The notes below the pieces were generated by a model. It had not been told where the DNA came from. It was given only the letters and a program-made list of their open reading frames with translations, and did not search any database. From NCBI GenBank assembly GCA_934668605.1, contig CAKUNY010000029.1, forward strand, positions 1 through 16,490: a stretch of 16,490 nucleotides of DNA, read 5' to 3'. Below are positions 1 through 6,408 of the stretch, piece by piece; the first letter of the stretch is position 1; the number at the start of each line of letters is the position of its first letter. The stretch is from an uncultured Oscillospiraceae bacterium. Its GTDB lineage: Bacteria; Bacillota; Clostridia; Oscillospirales; Oscillospiraceae. A program made the translations under genes and the position numbers.

Positions 1-704
1 CATTTTTGCTGTTGGCCGCGCTGGTGCCTGCTGTGTTTCTGATGGTGCAGGTGTACCGGCTCGACCGGATCGAAAAGGAGCCGGCGGGGCTTTTGCTGAA
101 GCTGGCGCTGTTCGGCGCGCTGTCGGGCCTAGCCGCGGGCGCGATCGAGGGCGCGCTCACGCGCGTGCTGGATGTGACGCTTGGCGGCAGCATGCTGCGG
201 CTGGTGCTGGAGAATTTTCTGGCCGTCGCGCTGGTGGAGGAAGCCTGCAAGCGCTGGGTCGTGCTGAAATTTGCGTGGCGGCATCCGGCGTTTGATTACC
301 GGTTTGACGCGGTGGTCTACTGCGTGTTTGCCGCGCTCGGGTTTGCGGCGCTGGAGAACATTCTCTATGTTGCGGAATACGGCTTTGGCGTCGCGGTATC
401 GAGAGCGCTGTTGTCTGTGCCGGGACACTGCTTTTTTGCCGTGTACATGGGTATTTACCTCGGGCAGGCGAAGATGGCCGAGCGGGCGATGCAGCGGTAT
501 TATATCGAGCTCCCCGATGAATCGCCCGGGCAGTATCTGCGCGCGAGTTTGCTTGTCCCGACGCTGCTGCACGGCTTCTGGGATTTCAGCCTCAGCGTGG
601 GCGGCTGGCTGATGACCGTGCTTTTTTATCTGTTTGTCCTCGCGTTTTTCATCGACGCATACCGCAAGCTGCGTTTTGCAGCTGGTTCCGACGAACAGCT
701 CTGA
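1..704 (+). CDS. PrsW family glutamic-type intramembrane protease (5' end outside window)
   Basis: Membrane protein of the PrsW family, putative intramembrane proteases that in Bacillus cleave the anti-sigma factor RsiW. The visible 232 residues (numbered from the TTG codon at 6) contain the family landmarks: an early RLDRIEKEP segment (residues 18-26), the paired glutamates EEACK (78-82), a conserved Glu in GFAALENILY (112-121), a His in the next helix (VPGHCFF, about 141), and a second His in LLHGFWDF near the end. Hydrophobic segments fill most of the chain. The frame stays open to the window edge and the bases before TTG encode another hydrophobic residue, so the real start probably lies a few codons upstream. 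The target protein is unknown. A weak hairpin (GATCG/CGATC, 727-749) followed by a T-rich stretch near 757-763 could end transcription. Confidence 0.85.
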   Translation, partial: FLLLAALVPAVFLMVQVYRLDRIEKEPAGLLLKLALFGALSGLAAGAIEGALTRVLDVTLGGSMLRLVLENFLAVALVEEACKRWVVLKFAWRHPAFDYRFDAVVYCVFAALGFAALENILYVAEYGFGVAVSRALLSVPGHCFFAVYMGIYLGQAKMAERAMQRYYIELPDESPGQYLRASLLVPTLLHGFWDFSLSVGGWLMTVLFYLFVLAFFIDAYRKLRFAAGSDEQL

Positions 705-773
705 AAGATGGTTCCCGTTTAGGCGTGATCGATAAAAAATATAACGATCCTGGTAGATTTTTTGGTGAAGTTC

Positions 774-802
774 TTGCAGGATGCTAAAAATAATTGTATA
801 AT
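774..802 (+). promoter_or_regulatory. Sigma-A-like promoter for the xanthine dehydrogenase operon
   Basis: TTGCAG (774-779) and TATAAT (797-802) are separated by 17 nt. The predicted start of transcription near 809 leaves an untranslated leader of about 128 nt before the ATG at 937. Confidence 0.75.
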
Positions 803-815
803 GCAAATAGATTTT

Positions 816-897
816 CAGGAGCTCGCGCAGAATCTGCCGGGCTCCTGCTCAAAAACTCGGAATTACGGTGGCGAAATGCCGAGAACAGAGCTTCTGT
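816..897 (+). promoter_or_regulatory. Structured 5' leader of the xanthine dehydrogenase operon, class unassigned
   Basis: Three successive hairpins can be drawn in the leader. The first pairs CAGGAGC (816-822) with GCTCCTG (841-847) and encloses GCAG/CTGC (827-830 with 834-837). The second pairs CTCGG (856-860) with CCGAG (879-883). The third pairs ACAGA (885-889) with TCTGT (893-897). There is no U-tract that would make any of them an obvious terminator. I could not match it to a riboswitch consensus I know (purine, molybdenum cofactor, xanthine), so the regulatory role is an inference from length, structure and position only. Confidence 0.4.
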
Positions 898-936
898 GAC
901 GTGAGAACCGAAATTCAGGTTAAGGGAGTTTTTGCA

Positions 937-3519
937 ATGGCTGTCTTTTTTGTCAATGGCAAAGAGGTCGAGGTACCAAAAAATCAGAAGCTGCTGCGGT
1001 ACCTGCGCGACGAGCTGCATCTCACGTCTGTGAAGGATGGCTGCTCAGAGGGCGCGTGCGGCGCATGTACGGTGATCATCGACGGCGAGACCATTCGCGC
1101 GTGCACGCCGATGACCGACCGGCTGGAGGGAAAACATATTATTACCGTCGAGGGGCTTACCGACGAAGAAAAAGAGCTCTATACGTACGCTTACGGCGAG
1201 GCGGGCGCCGTGCAGTGTGGCTTCTGTATTCCGGGTATGGTGCTGTGCACGAAAGCGCTTCTCGATCAAAACCAGAACCCGACGGACGCGGAAATCCGCT
1301 ATGCGCTGCGAAACAATTATTGCCGCTGTACGGGCTATGTGAAGATTATCGCGGCCGTGCGTCTGGCGGCGAAGCTTTTAAGAGAGGGCGGACACGTTCC
1401 GGCGCCATCGGAAACGGACTGGAAGGTCGGCTCGAGCGTCCACCGTCTGGACGTGGAAGAAAAGGTGCTGGGTTACGGAAAGTACCCCGACGACTGCTAT
1501 GTGCCATATATGACCTACGGCTCGGCCGTCCGCGCGAAATATGCCCGGGCGCGCGTCAAATCGATCGACGCTTCCAAGGCGCTTGCGCTTCCCGGCGTGT
1601 GCGCAGTTCTGACGGCGGACGATATCCCGGGCTCGAACCTCGTTGGCCACATCAAGCACGACCAGTATACGCTCGTGCCCGTCGGCGGTCTGACGCACTA
1701 TCTTGGCGACGCGATTGCCCTCGTTGTGGCGAACGACCCCGAGACGCTCGAGAAGGCGAAAAAGCTCGTGCAGGTCGACTACGAGGTGCTTCCTGCGGTC
1801 CACAGCCCGTTTGAGGCGATGAAGGACGACGCACCGCACGTCTTTGACGAAGAGGGTACCAACTTACAGGCCATCCGCCATGTGAGCCGCGGCGACGCGG
1901 CGGGCGCGATCGCAAGATCCAAATACGTGATCTCCCGGCACTTTGAAACGCCGTGGACCGAGCACGCGTTCCTGGAGCCAGAGTGCGCGGTTGCCTATAT
2001 TGACAGAGACGGCGACGTGATGCTGCTGACGACCGACCAGTCGTCGCACACGACGCTCCATGAGTGCTCGCTGCTGCTGGGTACGAAGAAAATCAAGGTC
2101 GAAAACCAGCTCGTGGGCGGCGGCTTCGGCGGAAAAGAGGACATGTCCGTCCAGCACCACGCCGCGCTCATCACCTACGTGACGCATCTGCCGGTCAAGG
2201 TGAAGCTCTCAAGAGCCGAGTCCCTGCTGGTACATCCCAAGCGGCACCCGTTCTGGATGGACTTTACGATCGGCTGCGATGAAAACGGCATCATTCAGGG
2301 CGTACAGGCGGAGGTCGTGTCCGATACCGGCGCGTTCGCCTCCCTCGGCGGCCCCGTTCTCGAGCGCGCCTGTACCCACGCGGCAGGCCCCTACGCCTAT
2401 GAAAACTTTGAAATCAAGGGCCGCGCGTATTATACGAACAATCCCCCTGCGGGCGCGTTCCGCGGCTTCGGCGTGACGCAGACGTGCTTTGCAATTGAGA
2501 GCCTGCTCAACGAAATGGCGGAGAAAATCGGCATCAGCCCGTGGGAAATCCGCTACCGCAACGCGATCCGTCCGGGAGGTGTGCTGCCGAACGGCCAGAT
2601 CGTGGGCGCGGAGACAGGGCTTGTCGAGACGCTGGAGGCCGTGAAGCCTGCGTTCGACGAGGCGGTGAAGGCCGGAAAGCCCGTCGGCCTTGCTTGCGCA
2701 ATGAAAAACGCGGGCGTCGGCGTGGGTTTACCGGACTATGGCCGGTGCAAGCTGATTGTCGAAGAGGACGAAAAGCTTCATATCTACGCGGGCGCGTCGT
2801 GCATTGGGCAGGGACTCGGCACGGTTCTCGTGCAGATGTGCGTAACGTCTACGCCGCTTTCGCGTGACCAGATCGTCTATGAGCGCTCGAACACGTGGAT
2901 CGCACCGGACTCCGGCGATACCTCGGGCTCACGTCAGACGCTCATCACGGGCGAAGCGTGCCGCAGAGCGTGCGAAAAGTTCTGCGCGGCGTTCGAGGGA
3001 CACACGATGAAGGACCTGAACGGGCAGGAATTCTACGGCGAATATTACGCGAAAACAGACCCCCTCGGCGCGGATAAGCCGAATCCAGTTTCCCATGTTG
3101 CGTACGGCTACGCGACGCAGATGTGCATCCTCGACAAAAAGACCGGAAAGCTCGAGAAGATCGTCGCGGCGCATGACGTTGGCAAGGCCGTGAACCCACG
3201 CTCGTGCGAGGGACAGATCGAAGGCGGCGTGGTCATGAGCATGGGCTTTGCGTTGCGCGAGCAGTACCCGATCGACGAGAATTGCAAGCCCATCGACAAA
3301 TACGGAAAGCTGGGGCTCTTCCGCGCGCATGAGATCCCCGAGATCGACGCGATCGTCATCGATAAGCCCGGTCTGGACGTGGCCTGCGGGGCCATCGGCA
3401 TCGGAGAAATTACATCGATTCCGACCGCGCCCGCGATTGCCGAGGCCTATTACCAGTATGACCACGAGCGCAGGACCGTTCTGCCGCTTGCACATACGCC
3501 GTATGAAAGGAAGGTGTGA
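937..3519 (+). CDS. Xanthine dehydrogenase, fused [2Fe-2S] and molybdenum domains, selenium-dependent type
   Basis: Molybdenum hydroxylase of 860 residues, probably oxidising xanthine or a related purine. The N-terminal ~160 residues are the two-cluster iron-sulfur domain: C36, C41, C44 and C56 (plant-type cluster), then C94, C97, C129 and C131 (QCGFC and YCRC). After a linker comes the molybdopterin domain, with EPE near 348, GGGFGGKE (394-401), AFRGFG (507-512), a GQGLG motif, and GIGE near 821-824, where E824 aligns with the catalytic base of xanthine oxidase. No FAD domain lies between the halves. This compact fusion matches what I know of the selenium-dependent family (TIGR03311), in which a labile selenium replaces the sulfido ligand; selenium use cannot be read from the gene itself. 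ATG 937 is chosen because AAGGGAG lies 8 nt upstream; an in-frame earlier codon at 868 has no such site. The ferredoxin gene follows almost immediately. Confidence 0.85.
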   Translation: MAVFFVNGKEVEVPKNQKLLRYLRDELHLTSVKDGCSEGACGACTVIIDGETIRACTPMTDRLEGKHIITVEGLTDEEKELYTYAYGEAGAVQCGFCIPGMVLCTKALLDQNQNPTDAEIRYALRNNYCRCTGYVKIIAAVRLAAKLLREGGHVPAPSETDWKVGSSVHRLDVEEKVLGYGKYPDDCYVPYMTYGSAVRAKYARARVKSIDASKALALPGVCAVLTADDIPGSNLVGHIKHDQYTLVPVGGLTHYLGDAIALVVANDPETLEKAKKLVQVDYEVLPAVHSPFEAMKDDAPHVFDEEGTNLQAIRHVSRGDAAGAIARSKYVISRHFETPWTEHAFLEPECAVAYIDRDGDVMLLTTDQSSHTTLHECSLLLGTKKIKVENQLVGGGFGGKEDMSVQHHAALITYVTHLPVKVKLSRAESLLVHPKRHPFWMDFTIGCDENGIIQGVQAEVVSDTGAFASLGGPVLERACTHAAGPYAYENFEIKGRAYYTNNPPAGAFRGFGVTQTCFAIESLLNEMAEKIGISPWEIRYRNAIRPGGVLPNGQIVGAETGLVETLEAVKPAFDEAVKAGKPVGLACAMKNAGVGVGLPDYGRCKLIVEEDEKLHIYAGASCIGQGLGTVLVQMCVTSTPLSRDQIVYERSNTWIAPDSGDTSGSRQTLITGEACRRACEKFCAAFEGHTMKDLNGQEFYGEYYAKTDPLGADKPNPVSHVAYGYATQMCILDKKTGKLEKIVAAHDVGKAVNPRSCEGQIEGGVVMSMGFALREQYPIDENCKPIDKYGKLGLFRAHEIPEIDAIVIDKPGLDVACGAIGIGEITSIPTAPAIAEAYYQYDHERRTVLPLAHTPYERKV

Positions 3520-3521
3520 GT

Positions 3522-3998
3522 ATGGCTGTCAAAAAACGCTTTCCCTATCAGGCTGCGCTTGTAGCCTGCAACGGCGGCTGCCGCGCAACGGCAGCGTGCG
3601 AATACGGCTGCGTCGCGTGCGGCCTTTGCGTCGGCGTGTGCAAATTTGACGCGATCGAGATAAAAGACCTTGGCGTGGCGCAGGTGAACGAGGATAAGTG
3701 CATCGCCTGCGGCGCGTGCGTGCGCGAGTGCCCGCGCGAACTCATCCATATCCACGCGTGCGCGAACCCTATCGTCGTCAAGTGCTCCAACAAAGACCTG
3801 GGCAAAAACGCCCGCAAATACTGTGAGGTTTCCTGCATCGGCTGCGGCCTGTGCGAGAAGGCATGTCCCGCCGGTGCCATCACCGTGACGGAGAACCTGT
3901 CGCATATCGATGAGAGCCTCTGCCTGTCCTGTGGGCAGTGCGCGGTCAAGTGCCCGCGAAACGCGATCGCCGACCTCAGAGGCATTCTGACAGACTAA
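3522..3998 (+). CDS. RnfB-like polyferredoxin with four [4Fe-4S] motifs
   Basis: Soluble iron-sulfur protein of 158 residues, likely the electron partner of the upstream molybdenum hydroxylase. Four CxxCxxCxxxC motifs are visible: C30/33/36/40, C60/63/66/70, C105/108/111/115 and C134/137/140/144. Six further cysteines (C16, C20, C26, C80, C88, C101) fall where RnfB has its extra Fe-S ligands, and the overall pattern follows the C-terminal part of RnfB of the Rnf ferredoxin:NAD oxidoreductase complex. It lacks RnfB's N-terminal membrane helix, and no other rnf gene is present, so it is not simply an Rnf subunit. ATG 3522 is preferred, with AAAGGAAGG ending 7 nt before it; a GTG at 3516 overlaps the previous stop but is poorly spaced. 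The 2-nt gap from the dehydrogenase stop argues for coupled translation. Confidence 0.85.
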   Translation: MAVKKRFPYQAALVACNGGCRATAACEYGCVACGLCVGVCKFDAIEIKDLGVAQVNEDKCIACGACVRECPRELIHIHACANPIVVKCSNKDLGKNARKYCEVSCIGCGLCEKACPAGAITVTENLSHIDESLCLSCGQCAVKCPRNAIADLRGILTD

Positions 3999-4005
3999 TG
4001 GCATG

Positions 4006-4034
4006 GAGCGTCCGAAGAAAACCTTCGGGCGCTC
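4006..4034 (+). terminator. Terminator-like hairpin after the ferredoxin gene
   Basis: A 12-bp stem (4006-4017 with 4023-4034, one G-T wobble) with a 5-nt loop lies 7 nt after the stop codon. The expected U-tract is missing: six bases later the repeat element at 4041 begins. Either the hairpin is a weak terminator or its tail was displaced by the element. Confidence 0.6.
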
Positions 4035-4040
4035 TGAGAC

Positions 4041-4288
4041 TGTCAAAAAAGCTGACGCTTTCTTGACAGAAGGGGCTGCGCCTCGACTGCGCGCATAATT
4101 TGTGCGCCTTTGGCGCACAAATTCCACACTTGCGAGGCGATATGTATTTTTACCCGCAAGGGGCACGCGACATCCGTAAGCGGTAAAACCGCTAACGGCT
4201 GTCCTGTCCGGTCGGCAAAGCCGCCGGATAAAATGGATTTCATTTTTATTTCGCCCTGCGGGGCGAAACTCTACGAGGTTTTTTGACA
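4041..4288 (-). repeat. Structured MITE-like repeat, copy A (long form, 248 bp)
   Basis: Non-coding repeat present three times in the window; this copy is inverted relative to copies B and C. Its ends are near-inverted (TGTCAAAAAA at 4041, TTTTTTGACA ending at 4288). Reading along the plus strand there are: a terminal hairpin (4041-4068); a CGCCTCG/CGAGGCG stem that encloses an inner hairpin with arms AATTTGTGCGCC and GGCGCACAAATT; a segment of about 56 nt missing from B and C, which holds another inverted repeat (CCGTAAGCGG with ACCGCTAACGG, 4174-4198); a CCGG-based hairpin near 4207-4227; and TTTCGCCC/GGGCGAAA near 4249-4267. Small open frames inside are by-products of the repeat. Family identity is unknown to me. 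Confidence 0.85.
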
Positions 4289-4312
4289 CACTGAGAGTGT
4301 CCGGAAATCCGG

Positions 4313-4341
4313 TTGCTTTTTGGAGGAAAAGCGGATAGAAT
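4313..4341 (+). promoter_or_regulatory. Promoter for the nucleotidyltransferase gene
   Basis: TTGCTT (4313-4318) and TAGAAT (4336-4341) are 17 nt apart, just outside the end of repeat copy A. Predicted transcription start is near 4348, about 26 nt before the start codon. Confidence 0.6.
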
Positions 4342-4373
4342 GGAAGCACTAAGAGAAAAGGAGCGTGTTAGCT

Positions 4374-5285
4374 TTGACACACGAACCGACGCTTGTCATT
4401 ATGGCGGCCGGCATGGGCAGCCGCTTCGGCGGGCTCAAGCAGATGACGCCGGTAGACGAGGAAGGGCACTTCATCATCGACTTTTCGCTCTATGACGCGT
4501 ATCGGGCGGGCTTCCGCCGTGTAGCGTTCATCATCAAGCGCGAGATCGAAAAAACGTTCCGCGAGACGATCGGCGCGCGCATGGAAAAATGGTTCCACGT
4601 CGACTATGTCTATCAGGAGCTAAGCTGCCTTCCGGAGGGCTTTGCAGTTCCCGCGGGGCGGAAAAAGCCGTGGGGCACGGGGCATGCGGTGGCCTGCTGC
4701 CGGGGCGTGGTGAATGGCCCCTTTGCCGTGATCAACGCCGACGATTTCTATGGCCGGGGCGCATATGAGGAGATTTACCGCTTCCTGACGCAAAACGAAG
4801 CGCCGCACCATTACGCGATGCTGGGCTATCAGCTGCGCAACACCGTGACCGAGTTCGGCTCCGTCGCGCGCGGCGTGTGCCATGTAGAAGACGGGATGCT
4901 GCGGGATATCACCGAGCGGACGAAGATCTTCAAGCGCGGCGAGGACGCGGCCTATACAGAAGACGGCGAAACGTTCACGCCGCTTTCCGGTGACAGTCTC
5001 GTCTCCATGAACTTCTGGGGCTTCACGCCGGAGATCCTGGATGAGCTCTGGGAGGCATTCCCGGCGTTTCTGGCGGATAATCTCCCGAAGAATCCGGAAA
5101 CATGCGAGTTCTACCTGCCGTCGTTTGTCGGAAGCGAGCTTGAGGAGCGAAAGGCCAGCGTGCGCGTGCTGCCGTGCATGGAGACGTGGTACGGCGTGAC
5201 CTACAAGGAAGACCTTCCCAACGTGAAAGCGGCCATTGCCGAACTCAAGCGGGAGGGGAAATATCCCGCAAGGCTCTGGGAATAA
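4374..5285 (+). CDS. NTP-transferase family sugar-phosphate nucleotidyltransferase
   Basis: Cytoplasmic enzyme of about 303 residues that should transfer a nucleotidyl group from an NTP to a phosphorylated sugar or similar alcohol. The N-terminal signature AAGMGSRFGGLKQ, beginning about ten residues in, is the nucleotide-binding loop with its conserved Arg and Lys. A central INADDFYG supplies the metal-binding Asp. The substrate cannot be told from sequence alone, and no sugar pathway genes lie next to it. Start choice: AAAAGGAG (4356-4363) sits 10 nt before TTG 4374 but only 1 nt before an in-frame GTG at 4365, so TTG is preferred; both give a family-like N-terminus. The gene is probably transcribed alone, between its own promoter and a strong terminator. 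Confidence 0.85.
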   Translation: MTHEPTLVIMAAGMGSRFGGLKQMTPVDEEGHFIIDFSLYDAYRAGFRRVAFIIKREIEKTFRETIGARMEKWFHVDYVYQELSCLPEGFAVPAGRKKPWGTGHAVACCRGVVNGPFAVINADDFYGRGAYEEIYRFLTQNEAPHHYAMLGYQLRNTVTEFGSVARGVCHVEDGMLRDITERTKIFKRGEDAAYTEDGETFTPLSGDSLVSMNFWGFTPEILDELWEAFPAFLADNLPKNPETCEFYLPSFVGSELEERKASVRVLPCMETWYGVTYKEDLPNVKAAIAELKREGKYPARLWE

Positions 5286-5294
5286 TGCGCAAAA

Positions 5295-5337
5295 CGCCCG
5301 CGCGAAAGCAGCAACAGCTTCCGCGCGGGCGATTTTT
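5295..5337 (+). terminator. Rho-independent terminator after the nucleotidyltransferase
   Basis: CGCCCGCGCG (5295-5304) pairs perfectly with CGCGCGGGCG (5322-5331), followed by TTTTT at 5333-5337, 9 nt after the stop codon. Confidence 0.9.
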
Positions 5338-5523
5338 GGTTGGTTGTATGGTGGTTGTTTGTGTCAGGCGTTGTTTGTGAAATGAACCGATGGCATCCCT
5401 CCCGGAAAGAACTTGCTTCACAAATGCTGTTACCAAATTGTAACCTCTTTGCCTTTATTATAGCCGAAATTCTCCTGCGCGCAAGGGAAGAATTCTTAAT
5501 TTTTTCTGAACTTCTTGCCCCGG

Positions 5524-5552
5524 TTGTAAAATCCGGCGCGATCTAGTATAAT
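5524..5552 (+). promoter_or_regulatory. Promoter for the membrane-anchored hypothetical gene
   Basis: TTGTAA (5524-5529) and TATAAT (5547-5552), 17 nt apart. The leader is about 23 nt and contains AGGAGG at 5569-5574. The rest of the 5338-5523 gap holds only small inverted repeats (TTTGTGAA 5374-5381 with TTCACAAA 5417-5424; GTTAC 5429-5433 with GTAAC 5440-5444) to which I can assign no role. Confidence 0.8.
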
Positions 5553-5581
5553 AACCGCAAAAAGACGCAGGAGGATCGGAA

Positions 5582-6133
5582 ATGCCGGACAGACTGGGAC
5601 AGGAAAAGGATACAAAACGCAGCAAAACGCTTCTGACCGTGGCGGTGGTGCTGGTGGCTCTGAACGTGCTGCTGTTTTTCCTTGTGCCGACGCAGAAGAA
5701 TATTGCCATCGACGAGGACGCGGTCATTTACAGCGTCTCGGATGAAGGCTATGAAAAAACCTGCCATGTGACGCTCACGGGAACGCTCACGCAAAGCGTG
5801 CTCCTGAAGGACGTTTTCGGAGGCTCGCTGTACATCCCGGACGTTCCGGGGCTGGAGGACAACATGACCATCCGCCTGACGCGGCAGAACGGCGCCTGGG
5901 AGGGCTATATCTACGACTGGGCGGGGCAGATCATCGCAACCGGCGTCTGGGACGTGGAGGCGACAAAGGACTTTGAGCACATCACCATCGCCTTTGCCAC
6001 AACGTATGAACGGAACGGTGCTCAGGTGCATGCCGGCTTCGACCGGGACAATGCGACCTTTTTGAGCCTTGGCGCTCCCAACCGCGCGTATGCGCTGCGG
6101 CAGTTCCAGGAGCTCATTTTAAAGCAGAAATAA
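5582..6133 (+). CDS. Membrane-anchored protein of unknown function
   Basis: I do not recognise this family. The 183-residue protein starts with a short charged, lysine-rich segment, then one hydrophobic helix (about residues 17-35) followed by VPTQKN. The remaining ~145 residues are hydrophilic with beta-prone stretches (for example CHVTLTGTL and AWEGYIYDW), consistent with an extracytoplasmic domain anchored by an uncleaved N-terminal helix. There is no lipobox cysteine after the helix, only one cysteine in total, and no catalytic motif I can name. The start is secure: AGGAGG lies 7 nt upstream and a good promoter precedes it. It is a single-gene unit convergent with folC. Confidence 0.75.
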   Translation: MPDRLGQEKDTKRSKTLLTVAVVLVALNVLLFFLVPTQKNIAIDEDAVIYSVSDEGYEKTCHVTLTGTLTQSVLLKDVFGGSLYIPDVPGLEDNMTIRLTRQNGAWEGYIYDWAGQIIATGVWDVEATKDFEHITIAFATTYERNGAQVHAGFDRDNATFLSLGAPNRAYALRQFQELILKQK

Positions 6134-6147
6134 CGACAGCACTGAAA

Positions 6148-6175
6148 AAAAGCGCCCCGGAGAACCGGGGCGCTT
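6148..6175. terminator. Terminator hairpin, left copy of a 28-bp direct repeat
   Basis: Stem AAGCGCCCCGG/CCGGGGCGCTT with loop AGAA, 15 nt after the stop of the membrane protein gene. A run of seven A lies on its left, so on the minus strand it is followed by a U-tract, whereas on the plus strand CAGCG follows with no U-tract. The 28 bp are identical to 6376-6403. Confidence 0.8.
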
Positions 6176-6180
6176 CAGCG

Positions 6181-6372
6181 TGTCAAAAAACCTCGTAGAG
6201 TTTCGCCCCGCAGGGCAAAATAAAATGGAAATCCATGTTATCCGGCGGCTTTGCTGACCGGAAACATACATATCGCCTCGCAAGTGTGGAATTTTTGCCC
6301 CATCGGGGCAAAAATTATGCGCGCAGTCGAGGCGCAGCCCCTTCTGTCAAGAAAGCGTCAGCTTTCTTGACA
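6181..6372 (+). repeat. Structured MITE-like repeat, copy B (192 bp)
   Basis: Same element as copies A and C. It begins TGTCAAAAAA at 6181 and ends with the hairpin TGTCAAGAAAGC / GCTTTCTTGACA (6345-6372). The inner hairpin has arms AATTTTTGCCCC and GGGGCAAAAATT (about 6289-6315), different in sequence from copies A and C but still fully paired. It lacks the 56-nt internal segment of copy A. Both sides are flanked by the same 28-bp terminator hairpin. No coding potential is credible here. Confidence 0.85.
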
Positions 6373-6375
6373 GTT

Positions 6376-6405
6376 AAAAGCGCCCCGGAGAACCGGGGCG
6401 CTTTT
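6376..6405 (-). terminator. folC terminator, right copy of the 28-bp direct repeat
   Basis: A 30-bp palindrome (AAAAGCGCCCCGG, loop AGAA, and its complement) with four U on either strand, 3 nt before the folC stop codon at 6409-6411 in minus-strand order. It can end folT-folC transcription. Identical over 28 bp to 6148-6175. Confidence 0.85.
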
Positions 6406-6408
6406 CGT

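Noticed and set aside
868..936. Earlier in-frame start for the xanthine dehydrogenase
   Set aside because: It lies inside the structured leader with no ribosome binding site, while ATG 937 has AAGGGAG at ideal spacing and gives the standard N-terminus.
4041..4288. Reading the repeat copies as a CRISPR-like or REP array
   Set aside because: The copies are single, thousands of bases apart, about 190-250 bp long and have no spacers.
3450..4349. Long open frame on the minus strand across the ferredoxin gene and repeat A
   Set aside because: It is antisense to a cysteine-rich gene with clear motifs, and its remainder is translated repeat sequence; GC-rich genes produce such open antisense frames.
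5374..5444. Two small inverted repeats in the gap before the unknown membrane protein gene
   Set aside because: They are short and AT-rich, not followed by a T-run and not placed like an operator; insufficient to call a site.
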